In this document: in pieces, positions 1-9,693 of the stretch | How positions within the stretch are numbered: the first letter of the stretch is position 1 | Layout of the letters: each line of letters opens with the position of its first letter | Source: Mactra quadrangularis | Taxonomy: Eukaryota > Mollusca > Bivalvia > Venerida > Mactridae | Length of the DNA stretch: 64,000 bases | NCBI GenBank assembly: GCA_025267735.1 | Contig: CM046299.1 | Location: forward strand, 35,416,887-35,480,886 | Reading direction: 5' to 3' | Notes under the pieces: generated by a model | The model's input: only the letters and a program-made list of their open reading frames with translations | The model's database searches: none | Told to the model about the DNA's origin: nothing | Translations under genes and position numbers: made by a program

Positions 1-275
1 TAGTTGTTAGGCTGGTAGCATACTAATCTACTGATTTAGGGTTCAAGGAGCTTGGTTATGAAATATTTTCTACGACTATTCTCCCTCTCACCACTGATAT
101 AAAATCATAAAGAGAAGCTTTCAGTAACTGACCAAGTATGCACTTAGTAACTAGTGAACTGATAAATTCAAAGATTAGCCTTTCCAAAAACAATGAGTAT
201 GTTGACTTACAGCTGTAATATTAAACATAACATAAACAATGTGCTGCTACGGTGTTAAGCCCAATCAAATCTTTA
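1..275 (+). repeat. Degenerate tRNA-derived SINE, family 1
   Basis: A decayed copy of the SINE seen in full at 33524-33837, cut at its 5' side by the window edge. The order of conserved blocks is the same: a GCTGGTAGCA box-A remnant, the core ending in GACCAAGTATGC, the 'gcctttcc' block, and the tail AATGTGCTGCTACGGTGTTAA. Substitutions are many, so this is an old copy. Confidence 0.7.
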
Positions 276-537
276 AATTGATATAAGTAAATTTATTGGA
301 ATATCTTTTGGGATGTTATGATAATATACATAACAATTGAAAAACGTTATTATATTTCTATACAATTCCTTTTAAGGGACAACTAAATTACTATAAATTA
401 CTATGAATGGTACTAGTGAAAGGTGTTTCTAACATATGCATTGGAATCAATGCAATATTTCCATTAACATAAACAGATTTCTATAGCTTAAGTTTTATTT
501 GGATTACATACAAACTATATTAAAGATAGTATAACTT
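276..537. other. AT-rich DNA, nothing recognised
   Basis: No coding signal or repeat structure was recognised between the SINE and the palindrome cluster. Confidence 0.5.
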
Positions 538-858
538 GCTTCCTGATCGGGAAGCAATGTTTCCAGAACGGGAAACAATTTTTTTCTTTGAAGTCATATT
601 TTTTTCTGAATTTCAATATAGGATTATTTAAATTGTAGGCATTTTAAAAGAAAACGACTCGGTAGGATTTTAGATACATCTTTCCTGTATCAGATGGCGT
701 TTTTCATATTTTTGTAGGTTAAATATTGTTATGCAGCGGTCACTTTTAGTAAAGTACGTCAAAAAAGGCCAAAATCCTTCCCGATCGGGAAACATTTTGA
801 CATTTGCTGCCCGATCGGGAAGCACTGAAGGGGAATACCCTTGTTTCCCGAACGGGAA
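538..858. repeat. Cluster of five short GATCGGGAA palindromes
   Basis: Five copies of an interrupted or perfect palindrome lie at 538-555, 559-576, 778-791, 806-823 and 845-858. The core is TTCCCGATCGGGAA, perfect at 778-791; others vary in the middle (CCGAACGG, CAGAACGG). Two are spaced by 3 bp, the others by 14 and 21 bp. They could be repeated binding sites for a dimeric protein or subterminal repeats of an unknown transposon; the sequence does not decide. Confidence 0.6.
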
Positions 859-894
859 GTATTCCCTACTGAAGATTATATATACGACGGACAG

Positions 895-1057
895 CTCTTC
901 CTTCTATAGGTTTCCTGGACACTTCTATCACCAGTACTAACTTACCCTACCACGAGGCCGACAACTCATGTATAGGGTATGACATACCGCGACCAGGCTC
1001 GAATCCGCCATCTCCGGATTCGAAGTCAGACATGCTAACCACTACGCCAAGGCCGCG
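895..1057 (-). repeat. SINE, family-2-related, tRNA-like head on minus strand
   Basis: On the minus strand 1056-989 forms a tRNA-like head. GCGGCC pairs with GGTCGC as an acceptor stem, TGGCGTAGTGG fits the polymerase III A box, and GGATTCGAGCC is close to the B box. Downstream, GTACTGGTGATAGA and GTCCAGGAAA match the core of the SINE at 22424-22713. It is about 68 nt with an imperfect T arm, so I call it a SINE head rather than a functional tRNA gene. Confidence 0.65.
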
Positions 1058-1534
1058 GCAATAAATAAGTAAATATGTTTGAATATATGAACAAAAACAT
1101 AGCCATGCTTGTTGTTATGCAGGATCATGTATCAACGGTATGAAGTTCTCGGCAAAAATAACAACACAATATATTAACGAATTAAACCCATGGAAATACG
1201 AACAGATATACAATAGCTTGAATTATAAATGTCATAGAAAACACTAGACAATAAATGTCGGTCACAATAGAACGAGCACATTGGTTAGGTTCTACAGAAC
1301 ATGGTGGTGATATTTTTTGTTGGATACTGATCTGGTGGTACAATGTTTTATGTGACTCAAATGGGAGAATCTAATATAAAAGAAGCGTTCCTCAGTTAAG
1401 TACGAATTTGTGATTTATATACACTATCATAAAAAACTCTTCATTTTATGATAGCAAAAATAATACTGTTTCCCGCTAAACGGTCAAAACTCGCAATAAA
1501 CAGATTGGACTCGCCAACAAAACCTCTTAGTCAA
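1058..1534. other. Non-coding AT-rich DNA
   Basis: No gene, RNA or clear repeat was recognised in this stretch. Confidence 0.45.
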
Positions 1535-1925
1535 CGTTGTATATCTTATTTTATACATTTATTTCCTTTAAAAAGTTAAGTATCGCATATGATGGTATAG
1601 ACTCAAACAGTTCTTTAAGTGAGTTAACTTTAAAATGTTTGTCACGGATGTATTTAAGATCCTGGCAGTCAAGGAGAACGTGTTTACATTGAAATGCTCG
1701 TCACATGGTATACATTTAGGTGCTTCCATCTTTTGAGCCGTCAGTAAATAAATGTGTACAAGCTTTATATTTTTCTAAGATGTTAACGAATTCTGATTTG
1801 AAGGCTTCTGGGCTGGTAAAAGATTAACGAAAGTTTGATAAGTCAATATTAACGTCTGGTATGTTGTAGGTCCAATGAGGGATTTGTGGTTCTAATTGAA
1901 ACAAAGAGCTTGTACTTAATTATTA
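1535..1925 (-). pseudogene. LINE (RNase H-bearing, I-like) 3' fragment with internal deletion
   Basis: Read on the minus strand, about 1925-1735 encodes the start of an RNase H domain, with the segment LEKYKACTHLFTDGSK holding the first catalytic Asp of the family. It then jumps directly to the ORF2 C-terminal tail (EAPKCIPCDEHFNVK, then VNSLKELFE) and the 3' UTR. The same tail is encoded at 15519-15838 and on the minus strand at 20815-20970. The join falls in a short match, TCAAAAGA plus GGAAGCACC, present on both sides in the intact order. A dead fragment. Confidence 0.75.
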
Positions 1926-1974
1926 TTTTAAGATATTTTTATTTTGAAAATAAGAGAAAACATTGGTTACTATT

Positions 1975-2250
1975 CATACAAGAAAAAATGAAAATAATAT
2001 TGAAAAATAATTAGAAAAAAATTAAACAGCTCGAAGATCTTAACTCCTCTGACTTAACTATTTTAGAAGACAAGGAACATGCCTTAACCGACCTTAGAAA
2101 GAAAAAAATGTATGTGTTTTATACAGATCTAGGGCAAAGTGGTTTTTGCAGGGTGAAAAGCCAACTAAGTATATTGTTTTTTTTAATCTTTAAAAATCTA
2201 AATAAAAATCTTTTTAACAAAACTGTTAATAAATTATAGGAAAATGACAA
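1975..2250 (+). pseudogene. LINE (Tx1/L1-like) ORF2 linker fragment
   Basis: The plus strand encodes, with one frame change, a charged helical stretch followed by RSRAKWFLQGEKPTKYI and FFNL. This is the conserved linker between endonuclease and reverse transcriptase in Tx1/L1-type elements (RSR..W...GE..TKYFF). No endonuclease or polymerase motif is present nearby, so only a short relic remains. Confidence 0.6.
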
Positions 2251-2304
2251 AATATCTTAAGAAGGCGATTTAACTTCTTCTGATGCTCACTAGTTTAAAA
2301 ATTA

Positions 2305-2476
2305 TGTACTCATGTTCCAATTATCAATTCAGGTGGCAAAATATCGGAATTATTTAGGTATCGTAAACCGTACTTAGTATTCAACGTATAGGTCTCATGT
2401 TCCTATTGTCAATTCAAGTGGTAAAATATCAGAATTATTTAAGAATCGTCAAACGTACTTTTTAATCAACGTACAA
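2305..2476 (+). repeat. Two-copy tandem repeat, about 85 bp
   Basis: 2309-2389 and 2394-2474 are two diverged copies of the same roughly 81-bp unit (starts CTCATGTTCC, contains GGAATTATTTA or AGAATTATTTA). Read on the plus strand both give a similar peptide ending in ISELF and a basic segment, with most differences silent or conservative. Product not recognised. Confidence 0.6.
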
Positions 2477-2734
2477 GGTATAAACTCGTTAAAAGTTCTA
2501 AGTATACCCTTTCTACCATTGAGAAAAAAAATCTCATTGTAACTACGTGTTACCCAAACGTCAACTTAAGCCACTAATGTTTGAAAACTGTTTTAAAGTA
2601 AAAATCAATCAGAACTAAAATTATGGTTTTCACCATTTTCTCGTGCACGGAAAAAACGTGTTGGAGAAAAAAATCAAAATTTACACATAAGATCCAGAAA
2701 TTTGTAGAAAGTATAAGGCCATTTAAAAATTTAC

Positions 2735-3673
2735 AATTATGACACGAATGTCGCTAGAAGAGCGCGCATGCTTGACGCTGGCAAGTAAATAAGAGAGTGT
2801 TTGTTAAGTTTTGTTTAAGCAAATTTTGACAGAAGTATCTGAAAAATTGTTTCAAAATCATCGAGATCGAGTAGTAGAAAACGATAGTTTCCATGGGTGT
2901 GTTGCATAAATGCGTTTCGTAACACGTTCGTTTCGACAATCTTTCTAGCCCATCTCCAGTACCGGAAACTGAACGCAAGGGAAACTGCAAGAGTAACAGT
3001 CGGCATACACCAGGGGAGGATTCAGGACCAGACGGTACGTAATCGTTTACGTACAAATGGGTACGCTCCAGGCGTCCAAAGGTTGTACCTACTTACTCAA
3101 AGACAACGTGCACTAAGGTTGGTATAGGCGAGGCGACACTTTCGGTTCACTTAGGTGAATTGGGCAAACGTCATCTTCACCGAAGAGTCTAGGTTTACGA
3201 TGTCAAGCAATTACGCAAGACAGCGCTTTACCAGGGAAGGGAGAGGTTTGCTGAATGCTGCGTTATCGAGGGAATATACGGCAATGGCTTAGTTATGGTA
3301 TTGGGTCGTGTGACTTTACACAAGAACCCAACTGGTAGTCATTGATGACAACCTAAATGCTGCTTAGTTTCAGAAACAGGTTATCAGGCCACATATAATT
3401 CGTCATCTTCGCGTCAAAGAGATATAAGCTTTGCTTAAGACAACGGTCCCCCGCTGCCACGCAGCCAGGACAACGCACCGACTTCTACAAGAGGATAACG
3501 TGTGCACCTTGGATTGGCCGCCGTGCAGTCCGGATCTCAATCCTATCGAGCACGTCGGGGACGAGTTGTGTCGACGGGTTCGAATGCGACGAAGGCAAGT
3601 TTACATTAGAACTTTAAATGGACCTTTCCATGACCATAACCTATTAGCATACTTAGCAAAGGTTTACAGTTAG
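2735..3673 (+). pseudogene. Tc1/mariner transposase relic
   Basis: A decayed DDE transposase read in several frames. 2960-3127 matches the second helix-turn-helix region of Tc1 proteins (TVGIHQGRIQDQTVRNRLR, then LTQRQRALRL). 3310-3430 matches the middle of the catalytic domain (VIDDNLNAA, then VIRPHI). 3431-3673 holds the conserved end block WPPCSPDLNPIEHVGDELCR with the last catalytic Glu. Stops and frame changes are frequent. No terminal inverted repeats were found at its edges. Confidence 0.85.
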
Positions 3674-3784
3674 ATTTTGTCCCACAATCAAGGTGTTAAC
3701 AAAAGAGCACATAATTATATTTTAGGGTAAATGTGTTGTCATTCAAATAAAAAGGTCGCACTTGCAATGGTCAATTAGGGCGAC

Positions 3785-3905
3785 GTCGACCTGTCCGCGC
3801 ATGCGCACAGGTCGACTACTGAAACACTGTATTCAGCACATTTTGCCACTGACCTTACTTATAACGAGAACCATATGTGTCCGTCTATTTATTTGCGCCA
3901 TAATA
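3785..3905. repeat. Palindrome plus block shared with 9300-9395
   Basis: 3785-3816 is an inverted repeat: GTCGACCTGT and its complement flank a GCGCATGCGC core. It is followed at 3840-3905 by a block containing GAGAACCATATGTGTCCGTC and TATTTATTTGCGCCAT. A related palindrome-like stretch and the same block recur at 9300-9395. A repeat family whose type I cannot name. Confidence 0.5.
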
Positions 3906-4070
3906 CACTTTAACAGGTTAGTAGCCCTTTTGTATTGTGTTCTGTTGACATGTTTTATTTGTTATGAAAATTTTATTTTTCAAAGTTTCAAGTACAGTAT
4001 TATGGACCGGAGGCCTTGAAATATTCAATGAATAAATTATTGTATTGTAATTATTGTATTGTATTGTATT

Positions 4071-5040
4071 TAGTGCGGACATATTGACCCCGACCTGACC
4101 TTTATGCAAGAATATTCATTACATTGAATACGAAGGTAGTATTAATGCTCGAAAACAATCGGATTATACCGTCAAGGCTCGAATGTAATTATAACACAGG
4201 GATTAATTTTAAAGTACATTCAAAGTGTACAATGAGTGCCTATTACACATATGCCGGACCAGAATATTATACGATGAGGCTAGCTACCAATTCAAAGGTT
4301 GTAGGTTTTAGCCCCACAACCGCCATCCCCGCCCATTTTATTATTATTTGCATTTAAAAAGGTAAGAACACGAGTTTCACGTTTAAATGCACATATATAC
4401 TCTATACATGTCTTGTTAAACTTATAATGTAAGCCACAGCCGACATTACACCCTCAAAACCTTTGAATTCCAAGGATCCTATATAACATATCAATAAATA
4501 TAGAGCCCTTGGCTTGACTGACAGGACCATTGGAACGATGTTTTTATTGATTGCAATACTGTGTTGTATTATTATTGATATAATTTCCTAAAGTGAATTT
4601 CACTAAATCCAGTTAGAAATACCAATTTCAAAGCCCATGGCAGCCATTTTTAAGGGGATACAGACACATAAAAATGCAGGATTGAACATGCATTTTAATA
4701 GTTAATCTGTGCTATTATGCATGCAACAAAAACGGCCAAAAATGTACCAGAATGCACGATTTTAGACCTTCTTTTTAAGATTTCCGGGGGAGGCCCCCGA
4801 ACCCCCCTAAGGGAGGGGACACCCCTCCCATACCCACCGAAATTGGTTCTACCAGCCCCATGCAACCCTACTCTGTACCCGCCGATGCTATTTACAATCG
4901 ATGTAAATCGACTGCTTATTTTTAATACGTAACAAACCGAAGTGTAGATTAGGCGTGGTATTGATTTTCGCCGGGATATGTGTAGCTGATAATAAGATAC
5001 AAATGTGAAATGTAAGGTCGGGGTCAATATGTCCGCACTA
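4071..5040. mobile_element. 970-bp non-autonomous DNA transposon with perfect 26-bp TIRs
   Basis: The ends 4071-4096 and 5015-5040 are perfect inverted repeats starting TAGTGCGGACATATTGACCC. TATT flanks both sides (4067-4070, 5041-5044), giving a 4-bp duplication; a TA duplication one step inward is equally possible, so the superfamily is open. The interior has no transposase. At 4782-4830 there is a GC-rich fold-back, GGGGGAGGCCCCC followed by CCCTAAGGGAGGGG. A diverged copy of one end lies at 24124-24217 on the minus strand. Confidence 0.8.
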
Positions 5041-5157
5041 TATTACATGGTAAACTTATTACAATATATTTCTACATATAATTGAAACTAACTTGAAAAA
5101 CTTTTTTGTATATAAACAAGTCTATTCACTCATACACATCCTCTTGCACACACACAT

Positions 5158-5592
5158 TCACACATATACATATATATACATACAAACATATATATACATA
5201 TATACATACAAACATATATATACATATATACATACAAACATATATATACATATATACATACAAACATATATATACATATATACATACAAACATATATATA
5301 CATAAATACATACAAACATATATATACATATATACATACAAACATATATATATATATATACATACAAACATATATATACATATATACATACAAATATATA
5401 TATACATATATACATACAAATATATATATATACATACAAACATATATATACATATATACATACAAACATATATATACATATATACATACAAACAAATATA
5501 TACATACAAACATATATATACATACAAACATATGTATACATATATACATACAAACATATATATATACATACATATACATATATATACATACA
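5158..5592. repeat. Minisatellite, 26-bp unit
   Basis: Tandem copies of a unit built from CATACAAACATATATATA plus CATATATA, about 26 bp, with shortened variants towards the right end. The unit has no stop codons in several frames, which explains long Tyr/Ile/His-rich reading frames on both strands; these are not genes. Confidence 0.95.
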
Positions 5593-5704
5593 CATATTTA
5601 TGGCAAGATGGACATTGATTTTTTTGTTACATAGAAATCTAATAAAAAGTAGAAGTTTTTATTTCTTAAAAAATGACATGATGATGGAAACGGGTTCTCT
5701 CGCT

Positions 5705-6295
5705 CTAATTGCTGTTTGGAGTTAAAATTCTCCATTTTTGCTTATGTACTTGTGTTTTTCCTTTATATAAAGCTATCATTTCTTCCATATTTTCACGGTT
5801 ATATAAAAAGGATGTATAGTTATTTATAAGGGGTATTGTTTGATTACATTTGTTGATAAAAATGAATTTTTTTGCTAGAAGAAAAACAAAATTTATTATG
5901 TGTGCATTTGGGTGATTTGATAGATCACAAAACGTTGTAGTACTTATATTGAGTTGAAAACTTGAATTACATTTCTCATTTAAGAAGGTATTAATATCTC
6001 TCCAAAAACGATATTGCATTCCTTAAACATGTGTAGAATTAAATCAATTTGACTAAAACAAAAATCACATAAGCTGGTGGTTGTTAAATTGCATTCATGT
6101 AGGAATTCGTTTGTTGGAATTATTCTCATTAGATATTTGTATTGAAATTCTCGTAATTTTGTATCATTTGTTATTTTTACTGGTTGTAGAAATATGTTCT
6201 TGGAACTTTTATGTTGACTATATGTAGTATCTTTCCATTTTGTAATTTGTTTAGGTCCAGTGATGTGATGTTTCTGTATAGACATGATATATATA
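5705..6295 (-). pseudogene. LINE (Tx1/L1-like) ORF2 C-terminus, left half of a split copy
   Basis: On the minus strand 6300-5980 and then 5980-5705 (one frame change) encode the C-terminal region of a Tx1/L1-like ORF2. The segment KLREFQYKYLMRIIPTNEFL leads into a Cys/His cluster (CDFCF, then LHMFKECN) and FWRDINTFLN. This is the typical tail after the reverse transcriptase. The upstream part of the same element lies at 8622-9285, displaced by the Tc1-type insertion 6298-8619. Confidence 0.75.
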
Positions 6296-7042
6296 TACAC
6301 TTAACAAAACTTATAAATATACATATTTCAATTGCGTACAACTTTTTTATGAATAAATATTTTTTCATCTGCTATTGACTATATAACAAGTATTGCTGCG
6401 TAGTCACTTTTTCGAAATTAATATAACCGGTGCGTTGAATCGCGAGTCGATGAAATTCATTAAATGCCCGAGGAAATCGTGACTGACGCTAATCAAAATT
6501 GCACATAGTCGCTGTGGACAGTATTACGACCCACACATCCAAAGAACACAAAATGAGCCGGGTAACGATAGAACAGCTAGAACAAGCTATTATGTTGTTA
6601 AAATGGACTACCGGCCAGCCCACACAGCAAGAGCGACAAAAGAATTACTACATGACAGCCACATCACGCCGATGAGCACACCGCGGAAATCTCTAGTTAA
6701 ACATAAAACGTATGGGATAAATTGAACCGCCGTGTAAGCCGTGGTGTTGCAGCCCAACTCCTAGCTGAGCTATGCGGAAGGATTGTACGCGAGTGGGCAG
6801 GTATACATCAGAATCACTTTTATCAGTATGTGAGATTCATGAGAAAGCGATGCCAATCGGTTCTCAACAGCCATAGAGGTCACGCTTAGAGAGAGAATCG
6901 TAGACACATTTACCCAAATACCACTATCATTTTACAACTTTCACTTAGTCACGCAGATCGCAATCCTCATTTTGTTACTTTGACTTTTCACACACTGTGA
7001 TGTTTTTGCAATTGTTTGTTAAATACTTTGTTCTATACTAAT

Positions 7043-7509
7043 GGACAAAAGTCTTGTCCGGTCTACAAAAACCATAATATCTTTTTTGTTTGTTATTGCA
7101 CACTCATACATTTGGTATCGTTAGAAAGAGAATGTCATTATGCATTGAATAAAAATAATTGTGAAATTTGAGCCAGTTCTGTCGGTACAGTGGCGAGTTG
7201 AAAATTGACATTGAGGATTTGCAAGTTACAAATGATTGCGTTGAGTCAGTTTTAAATGAAACATTTTTTCAATAGTGTGTGTGACCCCAATTAACCCGAA
7301 TGAGTTCGGTGCTCCTTTTACGCATCGATGCTACAAGTTTGCGAAGGAATCAAGCTGGAAGACCAGAAAACTCATTCGGGTTAATGGGGGGGGGTCACAT
7401 TTTTTTATTCAACGCATTATAACATTCTCTTTCTAACGATACCAAATGTATGAGTGTGCAATGACAAACAAAAAAGATGGTTTTTGTAGACCGGACACGA
7501 CTTTTGTTC
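7043..7509. mobile_element. Hairpin MITE with roughly 110-bp inverted arms
   Basis: The arm 7043-7155 (GGACAAAAGTCTTGTCCGG...) is repeated inverted at 7397-7509 with a few differences. A second inner inverted repeat, 7278-7307 against 7368-7400, holds TTAACCCGAATGAGTT. TTTGTTCTAT occurs at 7027-7036 and 7503-7512. That could be a 10-bp target duplication, but it overlaps the right arm, so the true ends are uncertain. No coding capacity. Confidence 0.75.
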
Positions 7510-7620
7510 TATGTAATGAATTAAAAATTAGAAATGTTGTTCCATGTTAAGACTATATTTGTTGAAAATTTGACTTAAGTCGGACAAACATTTACTTATA
7601 TCTATTTTCTTTCCTTTACA

Positions 7621-8575
7621 GAAAAGGGAGCTATTTGACTAAACACACTAAACAACTTTTGGTTATGTCACTTATACAATGTCACTTTGACTATGCATGT
7701 AGTTTTTGGTTCACTGGTCTTAGCAAGAAGTGGAAACAAAAACTTCAAATTACACAGAACAAGCTGATCCGTTTTATTTTAAATCTTCATCATAGAACAC
7801 ATATCAGTAAAGAACACTTTGAACTCTTGAGTTGGCTTACTGTAACACAAAGGGTACACCAACTTATACTATGTCATGTGTACAAGATTCATAACAATTT
7901 AGCACCCTCATATTTACATGAACATGAACATTTTGTACAACAGAATACTGTTCATTCATATAGAACAAGATTTAGCAGTGATGGTTGTTATTGTATTCCT
8001 TCAATTAAGTCTGCTGGTGCCAAATCCTTTGTATACAATGGTTGTTCTCCGTGGAATCAACTTCCAGTTTCATTGAAAAATGTCACAACATTAAAACAGT
8101 TTAAATTATCTGTAAAGAATCATCTATTAGACTCCTGTGATTATAATAAAGTATACTGTCTGTGATTTGTTAAACAATAATATTCATTACTAGCACCATG
8201 TGATATGTTGTAGTACTATTATAACTACTGTGCAATCCTAGTCTTTCATATTTTAATTGTTTCTAAACGGTGTAACTAGTATCTGTGATAGTAATTATTG
8301 TTTTATCATTAACTAGTTTTAATTCATCATAAATATATTTCATTAACATTTCTTTTAATCATGCCTCTCTATGTCAGTCAGTCCATCAACAACATGGACC
8401 ACAATGGAAATAAAGAGTCCATTACTCTTTTTTGTGTTATCCTTGGTGTTGATGTACCCTGACATGGTTCGTTGTATTCATCATGTGTTTTATGTTTTAC
8501 TATGTTGATTGCAATGGTTTACATGCCATGTTTTGTGTATAATGATACCAAATAAAATCTATCTATCTATCTAGA
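7621..8575 (+). pseudogene. LINE (CR1/L2-like) ORF2 C-terminus with (ATCT)n tail
   Basis: 7635-8165 is an open frame of 176 codons matching the end of CR1/L2-type ORF2 proteins. It has HFDYACSFWF and KLQITQNKLIRFIL after the polymerase, and NQLPVSLKNVTTLKQFK near the C-terminus. The copy is 5'-truncated. The 3' UTR ends in AATAAA followed by ATCTATCTATCTATCT at about 8552-8572, the kind of microsatellite tail typical of this group. The frame is intact from 7621, so the insertion is fairly young. A TTTCCTTTACAG stretch just upstream resembles a splice acceptor and is probably chance. Confidence 0.85.
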
Positions 8576-8621
8576 TATGAGCCAAAATATACATGTATAC
8601 TTATAAGTTTTGTTAAGTGTA

Positions 8622-9285
8622 TAAATTGACACATATTTTGTTTATTTATAATGCTTGTAATGAGGAAAGATGGACGCAGTTGATTTATTTGTTCGTCGCA
8701 AAATATGTGTTTCCAGTTGTTCGAAAAAGTTTTATGAGTGTGTTGTATTTGAGTAAATCTCCATTTGGTAGCCTATATAGAAACTTCATTTCATCAAAAG
8801 TGTTGAATCGTTTTTCTCTGTAATTATATAAATGTTCAACAAATAAGATTCCTTTATTTAACCAAGTTTTATAAAAATAACATTTACCATTAAGTTGTTT
8901 TAAGTTTGAGTTATTCCAGATTATCTCCTTTGAAATTATGTTGTCATTCTAATTTACTCGTGCCCAGGCTGATAGAATATCTTATAAGAATTAGGATTTT
9001 ATGTTAAAGTTTGATAATTATTGAAATGTATATTACATTTAAAAAGTATCTTAACCTATTTTTGCTAATTCATGTTTATATATATTGCTTAAATTACAAG
9101 TTCGCTTCAAAATTCTCGGTAGCCAAGTTATTTGTAAAGAGTCTAAGAACTTGTTTATATTGAGCATTTTTAGTCCACCATTTTCGTAGGTTTGAGTTAT
9201 TTGTTCTTTTGATATTTTAGACTTGTATTCTATTTCCATGTTTGTTATACATGTTTTATTCATTTCATATTCGTTTGACATATTC
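8622..9285 (-). pseudogene. LINE (Tx1/L1-like) ORF2, upstream half of the split copy
   Basis: Minus-strand translation gives EQITQTYENGGLKMLNINKF and then LDSLQITWLPRILK, a block conserved after the polymerase of Tx1/L1-like elements (compare QNYENGGLRMIDIKKF at 38298-39455). About 8900-8640 continues with KCYFYKTWLNKGILFV and FLYRLPNGDLLKYN. The frame is broken near 9050-8950. The element continues beyond the Tc1 insertion at 6295-5705. Confidence 0.75.
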
Positions 9286-9395
9286 GCTAAATAAACTGAA
9301 CGTGCGACGTATGCCGCACGTGCGCATTTCGACAATCACATTACCTCTGGTGAGAACCATGGTGTTCGTGTGTTCGTCTATTTATTTACGCCATC

Positions 9396-9693
9396 ATGAA
9401 ATAATGAAAAAGAGTGGGAACCCTGATATTATTCGTTTTGTTATTCAAAATATAAATTGCATTCAAACCATTTCAGCCACATGTGACCACGACTTGGTTG
9501 TGACTAATGTTATTGTTAGATGGCCAGGTAGTACTCATGATGCCAGAAGTTTTGATAACAAAGTCAAATCAGAGAATAGTGACCTGCCAGGTGTTCTCCT
9601 TGGAGACAATGGCTATCCACTACGACCGTTTCTTCTCACTCATTTCTTTAATCCACAATCTGAAGCTCAAGGTCGCTTATACATGTGCACAAG
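9396..9693 (+). pseudogene. PIF/Harbinger transposase fragment (DDE core)
   Basis: The frame encodes ARWPGSTHD-type residues (VRWPGSTHDARSFDN) and LLGDNGYPLRPFLLTHFFNP, the diagnostic blocks of the Harbinger nuclease, including two catalytic Asp. Near 9670 the family's YN.AH block appears one frame away, so there is a frameshift. The protein is cut at 9693 by the hAT-like end that follows; the N-terminus and the final Glu region are missing. Confidence 0.85.

Larger units (their letters stand above)
6298..8619. mobile_element. Tc1/mariner-type element inserted in a LINE, with later insertions inside
   Basis: Both ends carry the inverted repeat CACTTAACAAAACTTATAA (from 6298, and ending at 8619), flanked by TA at 6296-6297 and 8620-8621. 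Inside, 6553-6660 resembles the start of Tc1 transposases (MSRVTIEQLEQAIMLLK), and about 6708-6890 encodes their C-terminus (VRFMRKRCQSVLNSHRGH). The catalytic centre is missing. A hairpin MITE (7043-7509) and a LINE fragment (7621-8575) now occupy the right half. Removing the element joins the two halves of the surrounding Tx1-like LINE. Confidence 0.8.

Noticed and set aside
4695..5027. 110-codon minus-strand frame with a Gly/Pro/Arg-rich middle
   Set aside because: It lies wholly inside a TIR transposon and translates its GC-rich fold-back; no family match.
5158..5592. CRISPR-like regular array (also considered at 56443-56764 and 51275-51955)
   Set aside because: Repeats are contiguous without unique spacers, the genome is clearly eukaryotic, and no cas genes are present.
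5093..5618. Long Tyr/Ile/His-rich open frames on both strands
   Set aside because: They are translations of the 26-bp AT-rich minisatellite; open in several frames at once and without start or splice context.
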